Shown here: positions 12,038 through 20,936 of the stretch, one piece after another
How positions within the stretch are numbered: position 1 is the first letter of the stretch
Layout: each line of letters starts with the position of its first letter
Source: an uncultured Bacteroidia bacterium
Lineage (GTDB): Bacteria; Bacteroidota; Bacteroidia; Bacteroidales; UBA932
Assembly (NCBI GenBank): GCA_902768985.1
Contig: CACXNA010000016.1
Coordinates: 1 to 64,000, forward strand
DNA: 64,000 nucleotides
Reading direction: 5' to 3'
Program-made: the position numbers and the translations under genes
Notes under the pieces: generated by a model
The model's input: the letters and a program-made list of their open reading frames with translations, nothing else
Databases searched by the model: none
Told to the model about the DNA's origin: nothing

Positions 12038-12045
12038 TAAGGAGG
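12038..12045 (+). promoter_or_regulatory. consensus Shine-Dalgarno site before the susD-like gene
   Basis: TAAGGAGG lies 7 nt before the ATG at 12053. This is a perfect Shine-Dalgarno sequence, unusual in Bacteroidota, where most genes lack one. It is the only such site I noticed in the window. Confidence 0.75.
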
Positions 12046-12052
12046 ATTATTT

Positions 12053-13759
12053 ATGAAAAAAACAATAATATCTCTGCTTGTGGCGGCTGCCGCCGTGTCT
12101 GTCCTGCCGGGTTGCATCCAGGAGACTTTCCCGCTCGAGGGTGTTGCCACCTCCGATCAGATGGCCGAGTCCTCTGCCGCCATGAAGGGTTCCGTGGACG
12201 GTATGGTCGCTCAGACCTATCAGCCGTACTATTTCTATGGCAGCAGCAACCAGCTGGAGTATGATATCTCCTACGCCGGTCTGCTGATCACCTACGCTCG
12301 TATGACCAACGACCTGGTCAACAACTCCGCCACGATCGGTTATGACTGGTGGTGCGGTTACGCTGGCGTGTCCGGTTATGTCATGAACGCTGACAACGCC
12401 CGTCAGAGGGTTCCGTACATGACCCTGTACAAGATCATCAAGAGTGCGAACGATATCATCGGCCCGCTGGCCGCTGCGGAGAATCTGAACGCTGAACAGA
12501 AGATCTACCTCGGCACCGCGTATGCCTACCGTGCCCTGATGTATCACGACCTTTACAACATGTACCTGCCGGCTGCCAACAAGTACACCGACGTGTCCGC
12601 TGTGGAAGGCCTGACGACTCCGATCGTCCTCTCCAGCGCCGAGCCTGAGTCTGAGTACAAGACCGCCCGCGCACCGAAGGAAGCGATGTCCGCGCAGGTG
12701 CTTTCCGACCTCGACAAGGCGGAGGAGCTCCTTGATGGCTACAAACCGGCGACCGCCCGCTATCCCGGCATCGCCGTCGTCTACGGCCTCAAGGCCCGTA
12801 TGTACCTGGCCATGTCCGACTATGCCAACGCTGCCACGTACGCCCGCATGGCGATCGACGCTTCCGGCAAGACCCCGCTGACGGAGGAGCAGTGGCACAA
12901 CCCCAAGCAGGCCTTCTGCGACGCCAACGGCAATAACTCCTGGATGTGGTACTACTCCATCTCCGGCAACAACATGGGTAACCTCTGCAACCCGACCGGC
13001 TTCCTCGCCGGCGAGTCTGACTGGGGCTACAACTCCCTGACCCACCTGGCCATCCACAAGTGGCTCTATGACCGTCTGAACCGCAGCGACTTCCGCAAGC
13101 GCTCCTTCATCGATCCGGACCGCGAGACCTATCCGGCTTCCTACTATGAGTGGGGCGATCAGGCCGGCTTCCTGAAGGACTATCCGTTCGCGAAGCTTCC
13201 GAACTACTTCTCCCTAAAGATCCGCTGCAGGGAAGGCAACTGGCAGACCTACTCCGTCGGTGGCGCCGTCGACTGGCCGATCATGCGCGTTGAGGAAATG
13301 TACCTCATCGAGGCTGAGGCTGTCGGTATGAGCCAGGGCGAGGCCAAAGGTATCGAGAAGCTGGAGGCCTTCATGCAGACCTACCGCGATCCGCAGTACT
13401 CCTACGCTCAGGCCGCTTCGACCTTCGACCAGGGCTTCGTCAAGAACTTCCAGGAGGAGGTGCTCTTCCAGAAGCGTGTCGAGTTCCTGGAGGAAGGTGT
13501 CGGCTTCTTCGATGCCAAGCGTATCCGTCCGGGCATGAAGACCTGGTACAAGGGTTCGAACGTGATCCACGACCGTGCGAAGTACGACATCGAGGAAGTG
13601 AGCCCGTACTGGAACTTCGTGATTCCGACGAGCGAAATCGAGAACAACGACTACATCGTCAAAGAGGATGATGTCGTCACCGAGATCGAAGGTGTCAAGA
13701 CGACCCGCAACAACCCGGATCCGACCGACAAGGTGAAGACCATCACGACCAAGTTTTAG
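12053..13759 (+). CDS. SusD/RagB-family surface lipoprotein
   Basis: Substrate-binding lid of a SusC/SusD transporter, 568 aa. The lipoprotein signal ends at the cysteine in SVLPGC. SusD features include the TPR-like helices (IYLGTAYAYRALMYHDLYNMY), the KSANDIIGPL region and the C-terminal RVEFLEEGVGFFDAKR motif (family form: ER..EL..EG.R..D..R). The gene follows susC by 18 nt and has a strong Shine-Dalgarno site. Expected location is the outer leaflet of the outer membrane, capping the SusC barrel. Confidence 0.96.
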   Translation: MKKTIISLLVAAAAVSVLPGCIQETFPLEGVATSDQMAESSAAMKGSVDGMVAQTYQPYYFYGSSNQLEYDISYAGLLITYARMTNDLVNNSATIGYDWWCGYAGVSGYVMNADNARQRVPYMTLYKIIKSANDIIGPLAAAENLNAEQKIYLGTAYAYRALMYHDLYNMYLPAANKYTDVSAVEGLTTPIVLSSAEPESEYKTARAPKEAMSAQVLSDLDKAEELLDGYKPATARYPGIAVVYGLKARMYLAMSDYANAATYARMAIDASGKTPLTEEQWHNPKQAFCDANGNNSWMWYYSISGNNMGNLCNPTGFLAGESDWGYNSLTHLAIHKWLYDRLNRSDFRKRSFIDPDRETYPASYYEWGDQAGFLKDYPFAKLPNYFSLKIRCREGNWQTYSVGGAVDWPIMRVEEMYLIEAEAVGMSQGEAKGIEKLEAFMQTYRDPQYSYAQAASTFDQGFVKNFQEEVLFQKRVEFLEEGVGFFDAKRIRPGMKTWYKGSNVIHDRAKYDIEEVSPYWNFVIPTSEIENNDYIVKEDDVVTEIEGVKTTRNNPDPTDKVKTITTKF

Positions 13760-13778
13760 GGAATAAAAAAGTAGTGAT

Positions 13779-14681
13779 ATGAAAATGAATAATGTATATA
13801 AAGCGTTTGCCGCTCTGTCCGTCGGCCTCGCCCTCTTCGCTTGCAAGAAGGACGAATATGTTCCTGCCGATCTGGAGCCGGTTCAAACCTATGTGGGCGC
13901 CGATATCACCGCGCCGCGCGATATTGATGCCGACGGTTCTGACCTGATGGTCCCGTTCACCCGTAACAAGGTGGCCGAGCCGCTGGATATCACCGTCTCC
14001 CTCCAGGATGCTTCCGGTATCTTCACGCTGAAGAACGCCGCCCTGCACTACGAGGTGGGTCAGGCCACTGCCTATGCGGCGGTGAGCTACTCCTACGACG
14101 CCCTTGTGCCGGAGACGGTCTACAACATCGCCGTGGAGCTTGCTTCCACCGAGTATGCTTCCCAGTATCGTCCGGTGGTCTTCCCGATCGCCGCGAAGAA
14201 AGCCTGGCAGAAGATCGATGCCCAGTTCTATGATAACTGGTTCCTGGGCAAGGTGGTTAATAAGGTTCTGCTTAAGTCTCCGGACGGCAGCGAAACCTAC
14301 CGCCTCATGAATCCTTATACCAAGGAGGACCTCGCGAACGCGGATCCTGCGGATGGTGACATCACCTTTGAGTACACCGGAGGCCTCGAGTATATCGAGT
14401 TCTCGGTCGCCGAGGACGGCAGCATCAGCTGGGGTGGCAAGAATGCCGTGATCAACCTCCCGATGAAGGGCTACGACATGACCCTGCACTTCCTCCATCC
14501 TTCCAAGAGGTCTGATGCTGCAAGTGTCGCGAAGAACAAAATGCTCATGGATGGCGTTGCCCAGTTCGTCTGGTATCCGGTCCTGGGCTATAATGGCTCC
14601 AGCTACTCCTGGTGGGGTACTACGAGTGCCGCACTCATTTCCTGGGGCGGTTTGGACCTGAACGACCTTCTGGCCAACTAG
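13779..14681 (+). CDS. lipoprotein of a SusCD locus, unknown function
   Basis: 300-aa predicted lipoprotein (ALFACKKDEY, cysteine at about residue 22), third gene of the SusCD operon, 19 nt after susD. The first half looks like a beta-sandwich: repeated PLDITVSLQDASG and TVYNIAVELAS style strands, like Calx-beta or DUF1735-type domains of SusE-position proteins. The second half (from about residue 150) has many aromatic residues (YDNWFLGKVV, WYPVLGYNGSSYSWWG) that could bind ligand. By position it is probably a surface glycan- or peptide-binding accessory protein. I do not recognise a specific family. Confidence 0.85.
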   Translation: MKMNNVYKAFAALSVGLALFACKKDEYVPADLEPVQTYVGADITAPRDIDADGSDLMVPFTRNKVAEPLDITVSLQDASGIFTLKNAALHYEVGQATAYAAVSYSYDALVPETVYNIAVELASTEYASQYRPVVFPIAAKKAWQKIDAQFYDNWFLGKVVNKVLLKSPDGSETYRLMNPYTKEDLANADPADGDITFEYTGGLEYIEFSVAEDGSISWGGKNAVINLPMKGYDMTLHFLHPSKRSDAASVAKNKMLMDGVAQFVWYPVLGYNGSSYSWWGTTSAALISWGGLDLNDLLAN

Positions 14682-14702
14682 TTTCCGAACAGGATTTTAA
14701 TC

Positions 14703-14743
14703 AAGAACCCGCCCGGTATCGAGCGGGTTCTTTGTTATTTTTT
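14703..14743 (+). terminator. terminator of the SusCD operon
   Basis: A 10-bp perfect stem (AAGAACCCGC at 14703-14712, GCGGGTTCTT at 14723-14732) is followed by a T-rich run (TGTTATTTTTTATT). It ends the susC-susD-lipoprotein transcript just upstream of the subtilisin gene. Confidence 0.92.
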
Positions 14744-14745
14744 AT

Positions 14746-14753
14746 TAAATTTG
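14746..14753 (+). promoter_or_regulatory. -7 box for the subtilisin-like gene
   Basis: TAAATTTG, a perfect TAnnTTTG match, lies 4 nt before the ATG at 14758 and directly after the upstream terminator. This implies a leaderless transcript. No good -33 element is visible because that position falls in the terminator stem. Confidence 0.45.
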
Positions 14754-14757
14754 TACT

Positions 14758-17388
14758 ATGAAAAAATTCATGTTCGCCCTGTTGCTGCTGGCAGGTTGTA
14801 CCGCCACGCTTCAGGATACCTCCGTCACGGAGCCGGACACCGATGCCCGGTCCCGTCAAGTTCAGGGGCAGGAATCATCCCTGATCCCCGGTTCCATGAT
14901 TATCGAAGTCACTGACGAGCTGGCTGACCAGCTCGCCACAGGTGCTCTGCAAACCAAGTCTACCTCCGTGAATGCCGCCTTCGAGGGGCTGGGTGTCGCG
15001 AAGATCGAGCGGGTCTTCCCGGATGCCGGCGAATGGGAGCCGCGCCACCGTGCGGCCGGCCTGCACCGCTTCTTCCGGGTGACCTACAACCCCGAGGCTG
15101 CGCCCGCCACCAAGGCGGCCGTGGATTTCTCGGCGCTGGACGGCGTGCTTTCCGCTTCGCCGGCCCGCCGGATCCGTTCGGAGGCCTATTTCAATGATCC
15201 CCAGGCGTCCAAGCAGTGGGCTCTCTATAACAATGGTACCCCGCCTATTCTTGGTGGCGATGCTGTAGCTGGCTGCGATATTAATGTACAGCCGGTCTGG
15301 TCCAGCTTCACCGGCGGCTCCTCCAATGTGATTGTGGCCGTGGTGGACGGCGGTGTCCAGATGGACCATCCGGACCTCGCCGCCGTGATGGTCCCTGCGG
15401 GCGAGAACGGCAGCAAGAGTTTTGTCTCGGGCTATGAGGGCTATACCATCTACCCCGAGGATCACGGCACGCACGTGGCCGGTGCCATTGGCGCCGTCAG
15501 CAACAACGGTGTCGGTATCAGCGGCATCGCCGGCGGCCTGAACGGCGAGGGCGGCGTCCGTATCCTCTCTTGCGGCGTCTTTCGGAAGAATCCTTCCGAC
15601 CCTGATAAGGATATCTGGGGCGACCCCGCGGTAGCGATTGTCTACGCCGCCGATAACGGCGCGGTCGTAGTGAACAACAGCTGGGGCTATATCTATGACA
15701 CAGAGGAAGAAGCGCTCGCTGACGGGATTTATTCCGACGATAAGGCGGCCGTTGATTATTTCATCAAGTATGCCGGTTGTGACAAGGAAGGCAATCAGCG
15801 CGCAGACAGCCCGATGAAGGGCGGCGTGGTGATCTTCTCGGCGGGCAACGACCATTGGAAGATCGGTTGGCCTGCTGCGTATGAACCGATTGTCGCCGTG
15901 GCGGCGACTGATGCGTGTTTTGCTCCGGCCAGCTATTCCAATTATGGCAACTGGGTGGACATCTGCGCCCCGGGTGGCCAAACCAATGCGGGTGCGCCGA
16001 TTCTCAGCACCGTGACCGGTAGCAATTATGGCTACATGCAAGGTACTTCCATGGCGGCGCCGCAGGTGACCGGCGTGGCTGCGCTGATCGTTTCGTATTT
16101 CGGCGGCCCTGGCTTCACCAACACCGATCTCAAGGACCGGCTCCTGGGCGGTGCCAGCAAGACCAAGATCAGTCAGGACCTGCTGGTCGGCCCGATGGTG
16201 GATACCTATGGCGCCTTCATGTATGGCGACAAGGAGGGACCCGAACCGGCCTCCAATATCTCGGTCAGCACCAAGGCCAACACCCTCACGCTGTCCTGGA
16301 AGGTCACGGTCGATCCTCCGTACAACGGTAAGGCCGCGGGCTATATCGCGGTGGCAGCCCTGAACGCCGCCACGCTCCAGGGGCTCAACCCCAAGAATAT
16401 CCCGGCTTCCGTCAAGCAGGCTACTGTCGAAGTGGGTGACCGCTCGGTGGGAGACGCCATCTCCGCTACGCTGACGGACCTGGATTTCGACACGCAGTAT
16501 GCGGTGGCGGTCTTTGCGTATGACCAGGCTGGCAATTATTCTGCGCTTTCGGCCATCCAGACGGTCCGTACCGTCAAGAACAACGCGCCCGTCGTCACGA
16601 CGGACTACAAGGGTGACTTCCGCGTGAAACCGTTTGCAAAACTGGAGGTCAAGTATGAAGTCTCGGATCCGGACGGACATGACTTCACGGTGGAAGTGGC
16701 GCCGGGCTCCGAGGCCCTGACGTACACGGTCAAGGACGACGGCACCGTCAACATCGTGATCGCCGGCAACGTCGCGCCGCACGGCAAGTACACGGCGCGC
16801 ATCGTGGCCAAGGACCAGTACGGCGCGACGACCGACTATCATATTGATTATGAGATCCTGGAGAACCATGCGCCGAAGGTGGTCGGCGGCATGGACAACC
16901 TGATCTACAACGCGACCGGCAAGGCCGAGACCTTCGACCTGACCAAGTTCATCCAGGATGAGGACGGCGAGACGCTCAGCTATAGCTTCAGCATGACGGA
17001 GGCGGATGTCATCAACCTCGCTGCCTCAAACGACAAAATGACCCTGACCACGCGTGGCTACGGCCTCACGACCGCCACGGTGACGGCGACGGATGCCTGC
17101 AAGGCCTCCTGTTCCTTCTCGTTCATGGTCCTGATCCGCGACGCGAACCGTCCGGTCGACCTCTATCCCAACCCGGTGGTGGACAAACTGAACATCCGCC
17201 CGGGCCAGGATGACCAGCTCGAGGTGACGGTCACGAACAAGGTGGGTGCGACCGTCTGGTCCGGCACCGCTGCGGCCGGCCCGTTCAACTCGCTGTCGGT
17301 GGACCTGTCCGCCCAGCCGGGCGGCGTGTACTACGTGCACGTCAAGGGCGCCTCCGTCGATGATAACTACACGATTGCTAAAAAGTAA
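14758..17388 (+). CDS. subtilisin-like (S8) serine protease lipoprotein with T9SS sorting domain
   Basis: 876-aa secreted protease. The N-terminus is a lipoprotein signal (FALLLLAGC, cysteine near residue 14). A propeptide-like region follows, then the S8 catalytic triad: Asp in VVDGGVQMDHPDL (about D197), His in HGTHVAGAIGA (about H236) and Ser in GTSMAAPQVTGVAAL (about S431). A fibronectin III-like domain (about 500-610) and cadherin-like repeats (about 615-800) come next. The last ~75 residues begin DLYPNPVVDKLNI and include GGVYYVHVKG, the pattern of a type A T9SS C-terminal sorting domain. A lipobox together with a T9SS tail is unusual. The PorV/PorQ-like gene starts 6 nt downstream, suggesting functional coupling. 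Confidence 0.93.
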   Translation: MKKFMFALLLLAGCTATLQDTSVTEPDTDARSRQVQGQESSLIPGSMIIEVTDELADQLATGALQTKSTSVNAAFEGLGVAKIERVFPDAGEWEPRHRAAGLHRFFRVTYNPEAAPATKAAVDFSALDGVLSASPARRIRSEAYFNDPQASKQWALYNNGTPPILGGDAVAGCDINVQPVWSSFTGGSSNVIVAVVDGGVQMDHPDLAAVMVPAGENGSKSFVSGYEGYTIYPEDHGTHVAGAIGAVSNNGVGISGIAGGLNGEGGVRILSCGVFRKNPSDPDKDIWGDPAVAIVYAADNGAVVVNNSWGYIYDTEEEALADGIYSDDKAAVDYFIKYAGCDKEGNQRADSPMKGGVVIFSAGNDHWKIGWPAAYEPIVAVAATDACFAPASYSNYGNWVDICAPGGQTNAGAPILSTVTGSNYGYMQGTSMAAPQVTGVAALIVSYFGGPGFTNTDLKDRLLGGASKTKISQDLLVGPMVDTYGAFMYGDKEGPEPASNISVSTKANTLTLSWKVTVDPPYNGKAAGYIAVAALNAATLQGLNPKNIPASVKQATVEVGDRSVGDAISATLTDLDFDTQYAVAVFAYDQAGNYSALSAIQTVRTVKNNAPVVTTDYKGDFRVKPFAKLEVKYEVSDPDGHDFTVEVAPGSEALTYTVKDDGTVNIVIAGNVAPHGKYTARIVAKDQYGATTDYHIDYEILENHAPKVVGGMDNLIYNATGKAETFDLTKFIQDEDGETLSYSFSMTEADVINLAASNDKMTLTTRGYGLTTATVTATDACKASCSFSFMVLIRDANRPVDLYPNPVVDKLNIRPGQDDQLEVTVTNKVGATVWSGTAAAGPFNSLSVDLSAQPGGVYYVHVKGASVDDNYTIAKK

Positions 17389-17394
17389 GTTCCC

Positions 17395-18240
17395 ATGAAA
17401 AAGATATCGATTCTCCTGATGTTGATGCTGGCCGCGCAGGCTGCGCTTGCGCAGGCCGTGCCGACCCTGCTGGTCCCGGCCGACTCCCGCTCCCTTGCGA
17501 TGGGCGGCGTGGTCCTGCCCAAGGACGCGTCCAAGCTGGACGTGCAGGCCTTCTACGGAATGTGGGCGCCGAATAGCGCCAACAACTCCGTGTTCGGCGG
17601 CGATGTGTTTTTCCGGGTGAGCAAGCGCGTGGCGGTGAGCGTTGAGGGCCGCTACTTTGCCGACAAGCCCTATGACGTCACCACCGCACAGGGACAGGTG
17701 ACGGGTACCTTTACCCCCAATGATTTCTTCGCTGGCGCTGGCGTATCGGTCGGATTCTCAGACACTTTCGGGGCTACGCTCAAGGCGCGCTACGTGTCTT
17801 CCGCGATCGCGGCGGACGCCAAGGGCGGTGCTTTCTGCGCGGATCTTTCCGTGGACTATAAGGGCGCGATCGCCTTCGTCTCGGCGGGCGTGCGCAACCT
17901 GGGTACGCAGATCAACTACGGCGGCGCCTCCTATGCGCTGCCGGCGATGGCGGCCGTCAGCGGCGGGGTCCGTCCGGTGGACGGCCTGACCGTCGGCGCC
18001 GAGGTGGATTACCTCTTCACGGGCGGCCTGATGGCCGGCCTGGGTGTGGAATACACCATCGTGGACATCGTGTCGCTGCGCGGCGGCTTCCACTACGGCG
18101 ACCCGGCCAAGGCCGTGCCGATGTACGCCTCCGTGGGCCTGGGCGTCAAGTTCGCGGGCGTCCACCTGGACGCCGCCTTCCTGACGGCCTCGCAGACCCT
18201 CGGCAACACGCTGATGATTGGGCTGGGGTACGCTTTTTAA
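17395..18240 (+). CDS. PorV/PorQ-like outer membrane beta-barrel protein
   Basis: 281-aa protein with a cleavable signal peptide (ending ALAQA) and a run of amphipathic strands ending in aromatic Phe (GLGYAF). The early motif DSRSLAMGGV and the late GVRNLGTQI and YTIVDIVSLRGGFHYG are typical of the PorV/PorQ family of T9SS barrel proteins (FadL superfamily). In T9SS, PorV collects cargo with a C-terminal sorting domain from the translocon; the upstream protease carries such a domain. It could be a dedicated partner rather than the core PorV. Its 3' end overlaps the convergent miaA by 4 bases. Confidence 0.8.
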   Translation: MKKISILLMLMLAAQAALAQAVPTLLVPADSRSLAMGGVVLPKDASKLDVQAFYGMWAPNSANNSVFGGDVFFRVSKRVAVSVEGRYFADKPYDVTTAQGQVTGTFTPNDFFAGAGVSVGFSDTFGATLKARYVSSAIAADAKGGAFCADLSVDYKGAIAFVSAGVRNLGTQINYGGASYALPAMAAVSGGVRPVDGLTVGAEVDYLFTGGLMAGLGVEYTIVDIVSLRGGFHYGDPAKAVPMYASVGLGVKFAGVHLDAAFLTASQTLGNTLMIGLGYAF

Positions 18241-19037
18241 GGATTGACCCAGTGGATGCGGGCGCCGGAGCGCTCCATCCCGCGGAACCAGGTCATCTGC
18301 CGCTTGGCAAACTGATGAATCGCAATGGCGAGCTTCTCACGCATTTCGGTGTAGGGGAGCTCGCCTTGCAGATATAGAGTAACGAATTTATACTCAAGGC
18401 CGTAGGCGATGAGCGTTTCGGCGGGCACGCCGCGCTCCAGCAGGCCGCGGATCTCCTCGACCATGCCTTCCTGCAGGCGCGCGTCCAGCCGCGCGTCGAT
18501 GCGCGCGTTGCGCGTGTCGCGGTCCATCAGCGTGCCGATGAAGAAAGGCCGCTGGGGGAAACCCTCGCGGGAAATGTCATCCCGGGCGGCGCTGAGGGGC
18601 TGTTTTTCGGAGAAATCGTAACCGCGCGTGACGGCGTTGATGTACATGCCCGTGCCGCCGCAGAGGATGGGCACGGCGCCGCGCCGGCGGATGTCGGCGT
18701 AGGCCCGCAGGAAATCCTGCTGGAACTGCCAGACGTTATACTTCGTGCCGGGCTCGGCGATGTCGATCAGGTGGTAGGGGACGGAGCCGTACTCGGCGAG
18801 GTCCTTGCCCGTGCCGATGTCCATCCCGCGGTAGACCTGGCGGGAATCCGCCGAAATGATCTCCCCGCCCAGCCGTTCGGCAAGCGCTACGGCGTAGCGC
18901 GTCTTGCCGGACGCCGTGGGGCCGAGCACGACCACGAGGTCGCAGCTGCCATCCGCGCAGTCGCGGGCGAGCTGCGCGAAGTCCAGCTGCTCGGGGGCGG
19001 GCAGCTCGGCGACGATGCTATGCTTGAAGCGGGGCAT
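18237..19037 (-). CDS. miaA: tRNA dimethylallyltransferase (compact form)
   Basis: Transfers a dimethylallyl group to A37 of tRNAs that read UNN codons (266 aa). Family motifs: P-loop VVLGPTASGKT, ADSRQVYRGMDIGTGK with the catalytic Asp, CGGTGMYINAV, and C-terminal AKRQMTWFR. Oddities: about 33 residues precede the P-loop (usually fewer than 15), and the region between YDFSE and ARLDARLQEG is much shorter than usual. This suggests that most of the helical insertion that grips the tRNA anticodon stem is missing. Last gene of metK-smpB-miaA, starting 7 nt after smpB. Confidence 0.88.
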   Translation of the reverse strand: MPRFKHSIVAELPAPEQLDFAQLARDCADGSCDLVVVLGPTASGKTRYAVALAERLGGEIISADSRQVYRGMDIGTGKDLAEYGSVPYHLIDIAEPGTKYNVWQFQQDFLRAYADIRRRGAVPILCGGTGMYINAVTRGYDFSEKQPLSAARDDISREGFPQRPFFIGTLMDRDTRNARIDARLDARLQEGMVEEIRGLLERGVPAETLIAYGLEYKFVTLYLQGELPYTEMREKLAIAIHQFAKRQMTWFRGMERSGARIHWVNP

Positions 19038-19044
19038 GGCGGAG

Positions 19045-19502
19045 CTATTCTCTTTCCATCTCGCGGCGGATGTCCTTCTCCTTGATGGTCGCGCGCTTGT
19101 CGTACTCCTTCTTACCCTTGGCGAGGGCGATGTGGAGTTTGGCGAAGCCGCCGGCGTTGATGTACATGCGCACGGCGACGATGGTCAGACCTTTGGTCTT
19201 GACCGCCTGCGCGAGGTGCTTGAGTTCGCGCTTGGAGAGCAGGAGCTTGCGGTCGCGCAGCGGCTCGTGGCTGCTCCAGGCGGAGGCCCAGAAGTAGGTG
19301 GCGACGTTCATGCCGCGCACGTAGAGCTCCCCGTTCGAGAAATAGCAGTAGGCATCCTGGAGGGAGGCCTTGCCGGCGCGGATGGATTTGATCTCCGTGC
19401 CTACGAGCACGATGCCGGCGTCGTACTCCTCGAGGAACTCGTAGTCGAACGACGCCCGCTTGTTGGTGATGCGGATCTGCTGCGGTTTTTTCTCCTTGGA
19501 AC

Positions 19503-19506
<4 letters not shown>
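19045..19506 (-). CDS. smpB: SsrA-binding protein
   Basis: SmpB (153 aa) binds tmRNA and delivers it to stalled ribosomes in trans-translation. The protein shows [34 protein letters not shown], the [13 protein letters not shown] strand and [14 protein letters not shown], then the basic tail [16 protein letters not shown] of the family. It overlaps the metK stop (ATGA), so the two genes are probably translated together. Confidence 0.97.
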
Positions 19507-20726
<1,220 letters not shown>

Positions 20727-20795
20727 CTTTTTAGCATTTTTGACGAGGTTGCAAGCAGTCAAATCTGTCCTCGTGGGTTTGTTAATAATTCGCCG

Positions 20796-20803
20796 CAAAG
20801 ATA
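20796..20803 (-). promoter_or_regulatory. -7 box for metK-smpB-miaA
   Basis: TATCTTTG on the minus strand, a perfect TAnnTTTG match, 69 nt before the metK ATG. It mirrors the identical box used by the divergent receptor gene at 20860-20867. The -33 element is weak. Confidence 0.55.
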
Positions 20804-20836
20804 GCAATAATTGTTGATAAAAAATCGTTAAAGAAC

Positions 20837-20867
20837 TTGGCTGATTCGAAATCGTAAACTATCTTTG
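20837..20867 (+). promoter_or_regulatory. Bacteroidota promoter for the Oar-like receptor
   Basis: TTGG at 20837-20840, a 19-bp spacer and TATCTTTG at 20860-20867 match the -33/-7 promoter of Bacteroidota in sequence and spacing. The predicted transcript start is near 20872-20875, giving a leader of about 65 nt before the ATG at 20937. Best promoter match in the window. Confidence 0.72.
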
Positions 20868-20936
20868 CGGCGCGGGAGAACCCCTTTTACGGAAATTGGC
20901 ATATAAGTGATTCAATTTTACCATATTACTAACGTT

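Noticed and set aside
20727-20936. A SAM riboswitch in the metK leader
   Set aside because: The leader is only about 65 nt and shows no recognisable SAM-binding fold; a plain promoter explains the region.
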